A stretch of 64,000 bases of DNA from Flavobacterium sp. 1355 (GCF_017833415.1 NZ_JAFICC010000003.1:186001-250000); one strand, 5' to 3'; shown: positions 25,608 to 33,898, numbered from the stretch's first letter. Notes: generated from the letters alone by a model not told the origin. Made by a program: numbers and translations.

Positions 25608-26408
25608 ATGAAAACAAACAATGTATTAGGAACCGCGGTTGTAACAGGAGCATCATCAGGGTTAGGAAAAGTATTTGCAGAAAGACTGGCAAAACGAGGA
25701 TACGATTTAAAACTGGTAGCACGTCGTGCAGACAAATTAAATGAACTTGCCGAAGTACTTCGCGCAAAATATGGTGTAACAGTTACCAATTACACAGCAG
25801 ATTTAAGCAATACAACAGATTTAGAAAAAATAGCAGCTGATATTCAAGATGATCCAAATATCATTTTCTTAATCAACAACGCCGGAACTTCTACCCTTGC
25901 TCCTGTCTCCCAAACTTCTGTTGCAAAACAAAAAGAAATGATTGATGTTAATATTACCTCTCTCGTATTGTTGTCCAATGCTGTTTTGCCAGGGTTTATA
26001 AAACGCAACGAAGGAACTTTAATTAATATTGGTTCTGTCCTTGGGGCTTATACTTTGCCAATAAGCAGTGTTTACAGTGGTACAAAAGGTTTCGTCGTGC
26101 AATATACACGCGGTTTACAGGAAGAAGTAAAAGGAACTAACATCAAAGTACAGTTAGTAAATCCGTCTATTACCGCAACTGAAATCTGGGAAGTGGGCGG
26201 AGTTCCGCTATCTGCTTTGGATCAGGCTGCTATCATGACAACCGAAGATTGTGTTGATGCAGCACTTGCCGGATTAGATGCCGGAGAACTGGTTACTTTT
26301 CCGTCTGTTCACAATCAGCAATTAATTGATGTTTATGAAGATGCCCGTATTAAATTATTCACTGGCTCTCAAACCGGAAAACCTGCTGAACGCTATTTGC
26401 AAAACTAA
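25608..26408 (+). CDS. SDR family oxidoreductase
   Basis: 266 residues, classical-size short-chain dehydrogenase. Cofactor loop TGASSGLGKVFAERL near 12-27 with an arginine-rich VARRAD after strand 2 suggests NADP(H). NNAG motif present; catalytic Tyr156 and Lys160 in VYSGTKGF, Ser in NIGSVLG. The C-terminal substrate loop is shorter than in sterol-type SDRs. It is under control of a divergent TetR protein, a common arrangement for inducible detoxification of aldehydes, quinones or similar electrophiles; the substrate itself cannot be read from sequence. Confidence 0.93.
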   Translation: MKTNNVLGTAVVTGASSGLGKVFAERLAKRGYDLKLVARRADKLNELAEVLRAKYGVTVTNYTADLSNTTDLEKIAADIQDDPNIIFLINNAGTSTLAPVSQTSVAKQKEMIDVNITSLVLLSNAVLPGFIKRNEGTLINIGSVLGAYTLPISSVYSGTKGFVVQYTRGLQEEVKGTNIKVQLVNPSITATEIWEVGGVPLSALDQAAIMTTEDCVDAALAGLDAGELVTFPSVHNQQLIDVYEDARIKLFTGSQTGKPAERYLQN

Positions 26409-26430
26409 TCTGCTCTTTTTTTATATCTCC

Positions 26431-26463
26431 AAACCAGAAGTTTGTTGCTTCTGGTTTTTGTTT
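26431..26463 (+). terminator. Rho-independent terminator after the SDR gene
   Basis: AAACCAGAAG at 26431-26440 pairs with CTTCTGGTTT at 26448-26457, followed by TTGTTTTT. Confidence 0.85.
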
Positions 26464-26507
26464 TTATATTTATTTTTAAATTAAAAAAAATAAATTATTT
26501 TTGTAAG

Positions 26508-26657
26508 ATGAATAAGATAGTTGTAAATAAAAAATCTGTTATTGAATCTGTTGCCAAAATGGCTGAAGATAAAGCTATCGTGCGTTCCTACCTAAAAGGC
26601 AATATTCCTTTAGAATCATTAAAAGAAAAAGGAATTACTCTTGCCAAACCCCTATAA
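26508..26657 (+). CDS. small protein, first of an overlapping two-gene pair
   Basis: 49 residues from the ATG at 26508 (the longer frame upstream runs through the terminator and a T-rich tract). Sequence MNKIVVNKKSVIESVAKMAED then IVRSYLKGNIPLESLKEKGI: helical, charged, no membrane segment. The stop overlaps the next gene by 17 bp, so expression is coupled. Size, order and overlap resemble an antitoxin preceding a toxin, or a regulator preceding its target, but I do not recognise a known antitoxin fold. Confidence 0.65.
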   Translation: MNKIVVNKKSVIESVAKMAEDKAIVRSYLKGNIPLESLKEKGITLAKPL

Positions 26658-27135
26658 TTACTCCTTCAACGATAGTACACAATCTTATCATTTTTTAACC
26701 AAAAATAATATAGATTATCGCGTTGCATTTATTGATGACCAAACTTTTAGCGCTGTCTCTGGTATCGAAATGCAAAATATCTATCAAATAATTATTGAAA
26801 AAGTTGAAGACAAAAGGGAAAAATTTGATAGTCAGGTTTCTTCAACAATTCAATCCATCGTTTTATCATTTTTTAAAAACTCACAAAATGCAATGATTTA
26901 TATTTGTGATGACAAAGATGATAAAGGAAAAAAAAGATTTAATGCTTTTGAAAGATGGTATAAAAACTGCGAATCTAATGGATTCATAAATAAAATTAAT
27001 AATGTTATCGTTTGTTATACAGAAGAAAAGCATTGGACATTATATACTTCGCTTTTGTATCATGAAGATAATTCTAATAAAGATACAATTGTAGAAGTTT
27101 ATCATACATTGCAGGAAATATTAAACGATAAATAA
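26641..27135 (+). CDS. hypothetical protein (DUF6169-like), TTG start
   Basis: 164 residues beginning with TTG at 26641; there is no ATG near enough to preserve the conserved opening NPYNYSF. The pattern NPY.Y.F....YHF.T.N.I.YRVAF resembles the DUF6169 family of Bacteroidota (recalled, not searched). A C-terminal half carries ICDD.D.K...R...F..WY and then IVCYTEEKHWTLYTSLLYHEDN. No signal peptide or membrane helix. Overlap with the preceding 49-residue gene and the weak start codon suggest its dose is kept low by coupling. Function unknown. Confidence 0.7.
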   Translation: MPNPYNYSFNDSTQSYHFLTKNNIDYRVAFIDDQTFSAVSGIEMQNIYQIIIEKVEDKREKFDSQVSSTIQSIVLSFFKNSQNAMIYICDDKDDKGKKRFNAFERWYKNCESNGFINKINNVIVCYTEEKHWTLYTSLLYHEDNSNKDTIVEVYHTLQEILNDK

Positions 27136-27253
27136 GAATTTCTGAACCATCAAACAAAGCAAAAAGAACTTTTCAGCAAAGTAATTTGTTTCTGTTAAAG
27201 TGAAATTTGCAGACAGAAAATACTATATTCATATTAATTTGTAAAACAACATC

Positions 27254-27901
27254 ATGAAAGTAATTATTACAGGCGCAACAGGAATGGTTGGTGAAGGTGT
27301 TTTATTGGAATGTCTTGACAATTATGCCGTAAAAAAGGTATTGATGATCAATAGAAAACCATCTGGAATTAAACATCCTAAACTGGAAGAACTGATCGTT
27401 TTGGATTTTATGCAATTAAGCCGGTATGCCGATGCACTGCAGGGATACGATGCTTGTTTCTATTGTGCAGGCGTGAGTTCTGTTGGTATGAATGAAATAA
27501 AATATACGTATGTAACTTACGATACCACTTTGGCGTTTGCAAGAGCATTGTCTGAAATAAACCAAAACATGGTTTTTAATTTCGTTACCGGAAGTCATAC
27601 TGATACATCTGAAAACGGAAAAGTAATGTGGGCACGTGTAAAAGGAAAAACTGAAAATGATTTGATGAAACTTCCTTTTAGAGGGCAATATAACTTTCGT
27701 CCGGGGTTTATGAAACCTTTTAAGGGACAGCAAAATATCAAACCTTTTTTCAAAATTATAATTCCGCTTTTTCCGCTTTTGTTTCCCAAAAAATCATTGA
27801 CTTTACAAGATGTCGGAAAAGCCATGATCAATACCGTAAAAGAAGGTTATCCAAAACAAATCTTAGAAATAGAAGATATAAAAATACTGGCAGACCTTTA
27901 A
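27254..27901 (+). CDS. NAD(P)-binding epimerase/dehydratase-like protein
   Basis: 215 residues with the extended-SDR-type Rossmann loop MKVIITGATGMVGEGVLLECL. Later segments (FYCAGVSS, NFVTGSHTD, RVKGKTENDLMKLPF, FRPGFMKP) match the small atypical-SDR group that includes NAD(P)H-binding, HTATIP2-like proteins. The classical YxxxK catalytic pair is not evident, so it may bind nucleotide without full oxidoreductase activity. It is a single gene ahead of the SDR at 28024; its transcript has no clear terminator. Confidence 0.85.
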   Translation: MKVIITGATGMVGEGVLLECLDNYAVKKVLMINRKPSGIKHPKLEELIVLDFMQLSRYADALQGYDACFYCAGVSSVGMNEIKYTYVTYDTTLAFARALSEINQNMVFNFVTGSHTDTSENGKVMWARVKGKTENDLMKLPFRGQYNFRPGFMKPFKGQQNIKPFFKIIIPLFPLLFPKKSLTLQDVGKAMINTVKEGYPKQILEIEDIKILADL

Positions 27902-27931
27902 CAAAGGCTCAAAAACAAAAGTTCTCAAAAT

Positions 27932-27960
27932 TGGCTACAACAACCACAGAAATGGCTACA
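27932..27960 (+). promoter_or_regulatory. candidate AraC-type operator (direct repeats) before the SDR gene
   Basis: TGGCTACA occurs at 27932-27939 and again at 27953-27960, a 21-bp period on one face of the helix, as in AraC-family half-sites. It is about 65-90 bp before the SDR ATG, and the downstream gene at 28972 encodes an AraC-type protein. Confidence 0.5.
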
Positions 27961-28023
27961 TCCAACTTCTGAATCCGTCACATCTTTGCAGTGTAAATAT
28001 TTAATCATTTAAAAATTAAAAAA

Positions 28024-28866
28024 ATGGACACTAAAAAAGTATGGTTTGTAACCGGAGCATCAAAAGGATTAGGTTTAACTCTTGTAAAAGAATTATTGCA
28101 TGAAGGTTATCAGGTTGCTGCAACTTCAAGAAATGCCAATGATCTTACTAATGAAATTGGTGAAAATGAAAATTTCCTGGCACTTGAAACCGATATTGTC
28201 AATGAAAAAAGTGTAGAAAACGCCATCTCATCTGCATTGCAAAAATTTGGTTCTATAGATGTAGTTGTAAACAATGCCGGATACGGACAATTGGGAACTC
28301 TGGAAGAGTTGAGCGATACAGAAGCACGTCAGAATTTTGATGCCAATGTATTTGGAACCTTAAATGTTATCAGAAGTGTAATGCCTCATTTTCGCAATAA
28401 AAAATCAGGACACATTATCAATATTTCTTCTATTGCAGGTTTTCTGGGCGCATTTCCGGGTTGGGGAATTTACAATGCAACCAAATTTGCTGTAGCAGGT
28501 TTAACGGAAGCACTTTCTGCAGAAGTAAAATCTATGGGAATCTCTGCAACTATTGTTTATCCGGGTTATTTTAAAACAAATTTCTTATTGAAAGGTTCTC
28601 TTAAACTTGCCGAAAATCCGATTCAGGATTACAAAGAAGCCAGAGAATTAGAAGTAATTCATGAAACTCAGATAATAGGAAATCAGCCTGGAAGCCCAGA
28701 AAAAGCAGCAACAGCTTTTATCAAACTGGCCGAAACCCAAAATCCGCCGCTTCACTTATTCTTAGGTTCTGATTCTTTTGGAATGGCGCAAAACAAAATT
28801 GAAATACTTCAAAATGAATTGAATACAAACAAAGAATGGAGTTTTTCTACTGATTTTGAAAAATAA
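28024..28866 (+). CDS. SDR family oxidoreductase (long form)
   Basis: 280 residues. Cofactor loop TGASKGLGLTLVKELL, basic residue after strand 2 in AATSRNAND (NADP preference), NNAGYG, NISSIAG and catalytic Tyr-Lys in YNATKFAV. This family (retinol-dehydrogenase-like, often called oxidoreductase YusZ/YkvO type) has a longer C-terminal lid than classical SDRs. An AraC-type regulator gene follows 105 bp downstream and a direct-repeat site precedes it, the common pairing for inducible SDRs. Substrate unknown. Confidence 0.92.
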   Translation: MDTKKVWFVTGASKGLGLTLVKELLHEGYQVAATSRNANDLTNEIGENENFLALETDIVNEKSVENAISSALQKFGSIDVVVNNAGYGQLGTLEELSDTEARQNFDANVFGTLNVIRSVMPHFRNKKSGHIINISSIAGFLGAFPGWGIYNATKFAVAGLTEALSAEVKSMGISATIVYPGYFKTNFLLKGSLKLAENPIQDYKEARELEVIHETQIIGNQPGSPEKAATAFIKLAETQNPPLHLFLGSDSFGMAQNKIEILQNELNTNKEWSFSTDFEK

Positions 28867-28901
28867 TAATTGCCCGATCAGCTTAAAGAAAAATAAAACT
28901 A

Positions 28902-28933
28902 AAAATAGGGTTGTAAAATTATAACCCTATTTT
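28902..28933. terminator. terminator after the SDR gene
   Basis: AAAATAGGGTT at 28902-28912 pairs with AACCCTATTTT at 28923-28933; A- and T-rich flanks on both sides. Confidence 0.8.
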
Positions 28934-28971
28934 TATACTTTCAATTAATCATTTGAAAAGATAGTATTAAA

Positions 28972-29889
28972 ATGAAAAACAACATTCACAGATTTAATTC
29001 GATTAGTGAATTTCACAAACTAAGCGGACTTCCAAAGCCGGAACACCCGCTGGTTAGTCTGGTTGATTACGGCAAAGTAGATTATCAGACGGATAATGAT
29101 GAAATATCATGGGTTCAGAATTTTTATTCGGTTGGACTGAAACGAAACATAAACGGTAAATTCAAATACGGACAGCAACAATATGATTTTGACGAAGGTT
29201 TAATGTCATTTGTTTCACCGGGACAGCTTGTAAATATTAGTATTGACAGAACCGAAAAAATAAAACCAACAGGATTTCTGCTGTGTATTCATCCCGATTT
29301 TCTCTGGAATACGCCTTTGGCTAAAAAAATAAAGCAATATGACTTTTTTAGTTATGCTATAAATGAAGCATTGTTTATGTCTGAAAAAGAAGAAAATAGT
29401 ATTGAAGGAATCATGCAGATCATCCAACAGGAATATCATTCTAACATTGACAAATTCAGCCAGAATATTATTATTGCTCAAATAGAATTATTGCTTAATT
29501 ACTGCGAGAGATTTTACCAGCGTCAGTTTATCACCCGAAAAATTAGCAGTCATCAGATTCTGGACCGTTTAGAAGAAATCCTGACAAACTATTTTGAAAG
29601 CAATGATTTGCAAAACAAAGGATTACCAAATGTGCAGTATATTTCTAATGAGTTAAACGTATCGGCCACTTATTTGAGCAGCCTTCTAAAAGTACTGACC
29701 GGAAAAAGTACACAACATCACATACACGAAAAATTAATCGAAAAAGCAAAGGAAAAGCTTTCTACGACTTCTTTGACCGTAAGCGAGATTGCTTTTGATC
29801 TTGGTTTTGAACATTCGCAATCTTTTAGTAAATTATTCAAATCAAAAACTAAGGTTTCTCCTGTTGAGTTTAGACAGTCTTTTAATTAA
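28972..29889 (+). CDS. AraC family transcriptional regulator
   Basis: 305 residues. The C-terminal double helix-turn-helix (about 210-303) is classical: VQYISNELNVSATYLSSLLKVLTGKS followed by TVSEIAFDLGFEHSQSFSKLFKSKTKVSPVEFRQ. The N-terminal part (QFxF..GLMSFVSPGQLVNI) is a cupin-like sensing domain of the AraC_binding type. It is probably the regulator of the SDR gene just upstream, where a 21-bp-period direct repeat lies in the control region. Effector unknown. Confidence 0.92.
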   Translation: MKNNIHRFNSISEFHKLSGLPKPEHPLVSLVDYGKVDYQTDNDEISWVQNFYSVGLKRNINGKFKYGQQQYDFDEGLMSFVSPGQLVNISIDRTEKIKPTGFLLCIHPDFLWNTPLAKKIKQYDFFSYAINEALFMSEKEENSIEGIMQIIQQEYHSNIDKFSQNIIIAQIELLLNYCERFYQRQFITRKISSHQILDRLEEILTNYFESNDLQNKGLPNVQYISNELNVSATYLSSLLKVLTGKSTQHHIHEKLIEKAKEKLSTTSLTVSEIAFDLGFEHSQSFSKLFKSKTKVSPVEFRQSFN

Positions 29890-29908
29890 TTTAAAAAAGT
29901 AATTAAAA

Positions 29909-30121
29909 TTGAAAGAAACCATACAGCAAAAAGTCGGAAAGAGAATTCAGGAAATAAGAATGGCAAAAAATATTTCTCAGCAAGAATTGGCATCAAAATG
30001 TAATTTTGAAAAAAGCAATATGTCGAGACTCGAAAAAGGAAATGCCAATGCAACACTTTCAACTCTTGAAAAAGTTTGTGATGCATTGCAAATAGATTAT
30101 TTTGAATTATTCAAATTCTAG
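29909..30121 (+). CDS. small XRE-family DNA-binding protein, TTG start
   Basis: 70 residues starting at TTG 29909 (an in-frame stop lies just upstream and no ATG precedes the helix-turn-helix). The whole protein is a Cro/C1-type domain: VGKRIQEIRMAKNISQQELASKCNFEKSNMSRLEKGNANATLSTLEKVCDALQI. It follows the AraC gene by 19 bp, so it may be co-transcribed. Solo XRE proteins of this size usually autoregulate or modulate a neighbour; the target is unknown. Confidence 0.85.
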   Translation: MKETIQQKVGKRIQEIRMAKNISQQELASKCNFEKSNMSRLEKGNANATLSTLEKVCDALQIDYFELFKF

Positions 30122-30163
30122 AATAACTTAACTAATTTTACTGCCTATACCAATTCTAAAAAA

Positions 30164-30742
30164 ATGCAAGCCAAAGCCCTCTTAAAAGACCACGTATCAA
30201 AAATTGCATCACTGACAGATGAAGAATTTGATTATTTCTTTTCGCATTTTAAGCCGGAAACTTTTAAAAAAGGGCAAAGCATTATTAGTGAAGGACAGCT
30301 AGTTGACAAAGAATATTTTGTAATCGATGGCTGCCTGAAGGCTTTCTTTGTAAACGACGAAGTCAAAATGTACATCTTACAGTTTGCCATGCCAACCTGG
30401 TGGGCGTCTGATTATGCGGCACTTTACAACAATACAAAAGCCACTATAAATGTAGACTGCGTTTCGGATGCAGAGATACTTTCACTTTCTAATAGTGACC
30501 GCGAGAAAATCTGCAGTGAATTGCATCAGGCAGAACATTTCTTTAGATGGAGAACCAACAAAGGGTATGTAGCCGCTCAGAAAAGACTGCTTTCTTTTAT
30601 GAACAACGACACCAAAACCAGATACGAAGAACTTCTTGCGCTCTACCCTGCACTTTACAATACTGTACCCAAACATTTAATCGCTGCTTATCTGGGCGTT
30701 TCCAGAGAAACGTTGAGCCGGTTATACAACTCTTCAAAATAG
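30164..30742 (+). CDS. Crp/Fnr family transcriptional regulator
   Basis: 192 residues. A cyclic-nucleotide-binding-like beta barrel (about 20-125: FKKGQSIISEGQ, EYFVIDGCLKAFF, MYILQFAMPTWWASDY) precedes a C-terminal helix-turn-helix whose recognition helix reads GVSRETLSRLY. It keeps the Arg-Glu...Arg trio with the spacing of E. coli CRP R180/E181/R185, the residues that read TGTGA. The nucleotide-binding phosphate cassette of true CRP is not conserved, so the ligand is uncertain. A GTGAT-CTAC-ATCAC palindrome lies 13 bp after its stop, before the YceI gene. Confidence 0.9.
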   Translation: MQAKALLKDHVSKIASLTDEEFDYFFSHFKPETFKKGQSIISEGQLVDKEYFVIDGCLKAFFVNDEVKMYILQFAMPTWWASDYAALYNNTKATINVDCVSDAEILSLSNSDREKICSELHQAEHFFRWRTNKGYVAAQKRLLSFMNNDTKTRYEELLALYPALYNTVPKHLIAAYLGVSRETLSRLYNSSK

Positions 30743-30755
30743 GCCTTTTACGAAT

Positions 30756-30769
30756 GTGATCTACATCAC
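30756..30769. promoter_or_regulatory. CRP-like operator between the Crp/Fnr and YceI genes
   Basis: GTGAT-CTAC-ATCAC, a perfect palindrome that also fits TGTGA-N6-TCAC(G). It matches the specificity predicted from the adjacent regulator's recognition helix and lies about 70 bp before the YceI ATG. Confidence 0.7.
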
Positions 30770-30835
30770 GTAACCAATCTGTAATATCGCCATTCCTTTG
30801 TACTATAAATTAATAACAATTTAAAGTACAACAAT

Positions 30836-31369
30836 ATGGAAACTCAAAATTTTAAAATTGCAAATGCTCAAAGCAGCGTAAACTGGATCGGTAAAAAAGT
30901 AACTGGTTCACACAATGGAACAATCAATATCGAAGAAGGAAACTTCACTTTTACAAACGGTGATCTTACCGGAGGAAAAGTGGTAATCGATACTACTTCT
31001 ATCGTAATCCTCGACGTGACAGATCCGGCAACTAATCAACAATTTGCAGGACATTTGGCTTCTGATGATTTCTTCTCAACAGATAAATTCAAAACAGCAT
31101 TTTTAGACATTACTTCAGTGTCAAAACAATCTTCTGATAATTATTTTGTTGAAGGTAACCTGACTATCAAAGCCATCACTCATCCTATCGGTTTTAATTT
31201 GGCAGTAAATAAAAATAGCGATGACCTTAAAGCTTTTGGTAAAATCATTATCGATCGTACTAAATACGATATGAAATTCCGCTCTGGAAATTTCTTTACC
31301 AATCTTGGTGATACTTTGATTTATAACGAATTTGAATTGGACGTTGACCTTACCGCAAAACTTACTTAA
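30836..31369 (+). CDS. YceI family lipid-binding protein
   Basis: 177 residues without a signal peptide. YceI pattern: SSVNWIGKKVTGSHNGTINIEEG, DTTSIVILD, HLASDDFFSTDKFKTAFLDITSV, EGNLTIKAITHPIGF. YceI proteins form a long beta barrel that carries isoprenoid-like molecules. The cytoplasmic location implied by the missing signal peptide is unusual for the E. coli paradigm but common in Bacteroidota. It starts a run with a tautomerase and an SDR with 12- and 16-bp gaps, under the CRP-like site. Confidence 0.93.
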   Translation: METQNFKIANAQSSVNWIGKKVTGSHNGTINIEEGNFTFTNGDLTGGKVVIDTTSIVILDVTDPATNQQFAGHLASDDFFSTDKFKTAFLDITSVSKQSSDNYFVEGNLTIKAITHPIGFNLAVNKNSDDLKAFGKIIIDRTKYDMKFRSGNFFTNLGDTLIYNEFELDVDLTAKLT

Positions 31370-31381
31370 TTCTTAGAAATC

Positions 31382-31600
31382 ATGCCATACGTAAAAATTG
31401 AGCTCACACGCGAAGGCGTTACCAGAGAGCAAAAACAGCAGCTTATTGCCGGAATAACCAATCTTATTACCGACGTATTAGACAAGGATCCCAATCTTAC
31501 ACATGTTGTGATTCAGGAAATAGAATTAGATGACTGGGGTTTTGCAGGCGAACAGGTTTCGGTACTGCGTGAAAAAGGAGTCACAGCTCAAAAAAAATAA
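31382..31600 (+). CDS. 4-oxalocrotonate tautomerase family enzyme
   Basis: 72 residues. Begins Met-Pro-Tyr-Val, so after Met removal the catalytic base is Pro1, the hallmark of the tautomerase superfamily. The remaining core VKIELTREGVTREQKQQLIAGITNLI and HVVIQEIELDDWGFAGE matches the family. It lies 12 bp after the YceI gene and 16 bp before an SDR, an obvious operon. The exact enol/keto substrate cannot be assigned. Confidence 0.92.
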   Translation: MPYVKIELTREGVTREQKQQLIAGITNLITDVLDKDPNLTHVVIQEIELDDWGFAGEQVSVLREKGVTAQKK

Positions 31601-31616
31601 TTTAAAAGTAAAAGAA

Positions 31617-32357
31617 ATGAAAACAATAATAATAACCGGTGCTTCTACCGGAATCGGAAAAGCAATTGCGGAACTATTTTTGGCAAAAGGCCATAATCTG
31701 ATAATCAATTCAGCCAATGCAGCCAATCTTGAAAATACTTATAAAGAGCTAAATAATCCTGATAAAGTAGCAATGGTTGCTGGTGATATAAGTCTTATTG
31801 CAACCGGAAAAAAATTAGTCGAAACAGCTGTACAACGTTTTGGAGCTGTCGATGTTTTAATCAATAATGCAGGGATTTTTGAACCAAAATCATTTTTGGA
31901 TGTAGAAGAAAAAGACCTTGATAAGTTTTTAAATATCAACTTAAAAGGTACTTTTTTTACCAGTCAGGCAGCCGTAAAACAAATGTTAAACCAGGGACAA
32001 GGATCGATAATTAATATCGGAACTGTATTGGTGGACCACGCAATTGATGGTTTCCCTGCAACTGCTCCTATTTCTAGCAAAGGCGGAATTCATGCCTTAA
32101 CTAGACAGCTTGCCGCTGAATTCGGGAAAAACAATATTCGTGTCAATGCGATTGCTCCCGGAATTATCAGAAGTCCGCTGCAGGCAAAAACCGGAGTTAA
32201 CAATGCCGATTCGCTAGCAGGTTTACACTTACTAAATCGTATTGGAGAAACCAGCGATGTAGCAGATTTGGCCCTATATCTTGCCGAGAGCAATTTTGTT
32301 ACCGGAGAAATCATTAATTTAGATGGCGGACACGTTTCCGGTCACAGCATACTTTAA
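31617..32357 (+). CDS. SDR family protein with altered catalytic site
   Basis: 246 residues from the ATG at 31617 (an upstream in-frame extension overlaps the tautomerase and is not conserved-looking). Rossmann loop TGASTGIGKAIAELFLAKG and NNAGIF are normal. At the active site the expected YxxxK reads PISSK: Pro151 replaces the catalytic Tyr while Lys155 is kept, and the Ser position reads IGTV. The downstream RVNAIAPGIIRSPLQ is intact. It may be a non-oxidoreductase or use a different acid. Third gene of the YceI-tautomerase run; a hairpin follows. Confidence 0.9.
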   Translation: MKTIIITGASTGIGKAIAELFLAKGHNLIINSANAANLENTYKELNNPDKVAMVAGDISLIATGKKLVETAVQRFGAVDVLINNAGIFEPKSFLDVEEKDLDKFLNINLKGTFFTSQAAVKQMLNQGQGSIINIGTVLVDHAIDGFPATAPISSKGGIHALTRQLAAEFGKNNIRVNAIAPGIIRSPLQAKTGVNNADSLAGLHLLNRIGETSDVADLALYLAESNFVTGEIINLDGGHVSGHSIL

Positions 32358-32371
32358 TTTTTATAAATCTA

Positions 32372-32417
32372 AACCTGTCGGGTGTAAAAAAAAATTATTA
32401 ATCACACCCGCCGGGTT
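32372..32417 (+). terminator. hairpin after the SDR gene (possible attenuator)
   Basis: AACCTGTCGGGTGT at 32372-32385 pairs with ACACCCGCCGGGTT at 32404-32417, one mismatch and one G-T pair. No strong T-run follows, so it may only attenuate into the next gene. Confidence 0.55.
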
Positions 32418-32434
32418 CATTTAATTTCAAAATC

Positions 32435-32809
32435 ATGGACAATTTTAGTACAAGTGCAGCCTTAATTACTGCTTTGATTATGAATTATTTTAATGGTGTT
32501 TACAATGGTGATACTGCATTGTTGGAAAAAGCTTTTCACCCAAAAGCGCTAATCGTTGGAGACATTAAGGGACTTCCCTATTTTAAAACCCGGGATCAAT
32601 ATCTTGAAGGCGTAAAAAATCGTAAGAGTCCTCACGAACTTGGAGAGAAATTCAAAATGGAAATCATATCTTTGGAAATCATCAATAATACGGCTGTAGC
32701 CAAAGTGAAAGTTCCGATATTTGAATATAACTATTACGATCAGCTAAGCCTTGCTATTGTTGATGGCAAATGGGTTATAGTAAACAAATTGCTAACACAC
32801 GTAAATTAA
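32435..32809 (+). CDS. NTF2-like (nuclear transport factor 2) family protein
   Basis: 124 residues with the NTF2/SnoaL cone fold: ALIMNYFNGVYNGDTALLEKAFHPKALIVG, then three beta segments ending IVDGKWVIVNKLLTHVN. It most resembles the putative lumazine-binding group often found beside SDRs and detoxification enzymes in Bacteroidota. Whether it is enzymatic or only binds a small molecule is not evident. The next gene starts 7 bp on, so the two are coupled. Confidence 0.85.
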   Translation: MDNFSTSAALITALIMNYFNGVYNGDTALLEKAFHPKALIVGDIKGLPYFKTRDQYLEGVKNRKSPHELGEKFKMEIISLEIINNTAVAKVKVPIFEYNYYDQLSLAIVDGKWVIVNKLLTHVN

Positions 32810-32815
32810 TAAGTG

Positions 32816-33886
32816 ATGTGGAATTCAACTAAAATAACACAATTACTAGGCATAAAATATCCTATTCTGCAGGGCCCAATGGGCGTTGGTTATTCAACTG
32901 CCGCTTTACTGGCTTCGGTGAGCAATGCAGGCGGACTTGGAAGTTACGGTGCTTATACATTAACACCCGAAGAAATTCTGGAAGCTGACAAAAGTATCAA
33001 AGCGGCAACAAACAAACCCTATAACATTAATCTATGGGTAAATGATGTTGACAAAACGCTGGCTAATTTCCCTCAGGAGAAAATAGAGAAAATCAAACAA
33101 ATCTATAAACCGTATTTTGACGAATTAGGGATTCCGTTACCGGATTTATCTTCTGATATTCCGTCGAAATTTGAAAAACAGGTGGAAGTTTTATTTGAAA
33201 TAAAACCTGCTGTCTTCAGTTTTATATTCGGAATTCCATCTCAGGAAATTCTCAAAGAAAGCCGAAGATTAGGCATAAAAACAGTGGGAGGCGCAACAAC
33301 TTTAGAAGAAGCACTTGCTCTTGAAGATGCACAAGTAGATGCGATTGTCGCGTCAGGTTTTGAAGCCGGAGGCCACAGGCCCTCTTTCTTAAGACCAGCT
33401 CAGGATTCTTTTACCGGATTATTTACGCTTTTACAGCAATTAAAAGCAAAAATCAAAACCCCAATAATAGCTGCTGGCGGAATCACTGATGCCAAAGGTA
33501 TTGCGGCTGCACTAACCTTAGGTGCCGATGCCGTACAATTGGGTACTGCTTTTATGGTAACAGATCAGTCTGGTGCGCATCCGATTCATAAAGAAGTATT
33601 GTTTTCCGGTGCTTTAAACCATACTACAGTTTCAAAATCCCTGACCGGAAGAATGGGCCGAATGGTGAGCAATCGCATTTCTGAAGGTGTTCCTTTTGAA
33701 ACAGAAGTCCTGCCTTTTCCTTTACAAACCAAATTAATCGCTCCGCTAAGAGTGGCTGCGTTGGCACAGAACAGAACCGATATGATTAGTTTTTGGTCCG
33801 GTCAGAACAACAATTCCTTAAAACATCATGACGCTGATGAACTCATGCAGGAGCTAATTAAAGAAACGGGGAATTTGATAAAATAA
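32816..33886 (+). CDS. nitronate monooxygenase family flavoenzyme
   Basis: 356 residues from the ATG at 32816 (a GTG lies one codon earlier). TIM-barrel with FMN-binding signatures: YPILQGPMGVGYSTAALLASVSNAGGLGSYG, the phosphate loop ASGFEAGGHRPSF with its His-Arg, AAGGITDAKGIAAALTLGADAVQLGTAFM. NMO enzymes oxidise toxic alkyl nitronates; the family also includes 2-nitropropane dioxygenase-like proteins. Coupled to the NTF2-like gene. Activity on nitronates is inferred from family. Confidence 0.92.
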   Translation: MWNSTKITQLLGIKYPILQGPMGVGYSTAALLASVSNAGGLGSYGAYTLTPEEILEADKSIKAATNKPYNINLWVNDVDKTLANFPQEKIEKIKQIYKPYFDELGIPLPDLSSDIPSKFEKQVEVLFEIKPAVFSFIFGIPSQEILKESRRLGIKTVGGATTLEEALALEDAQVDAIVASGFEAGGHRPSFLRPAQDSFTGLFTLLQQLKAKIKTPIIAAGGITDAKGIAAALTLGADAVQLGTAFMVTDQSGAHPIHKEVLFSGALNHTTVSKSLTGRMGRMVSNRISEGVPFETEVLPFPLQTKLIAPLRVAALAQNRTDMISFWSGQNNNSLKHHDADELMQELIKETGNLIK

Positions 33887-33898
33887 ATTAACCTGGAA

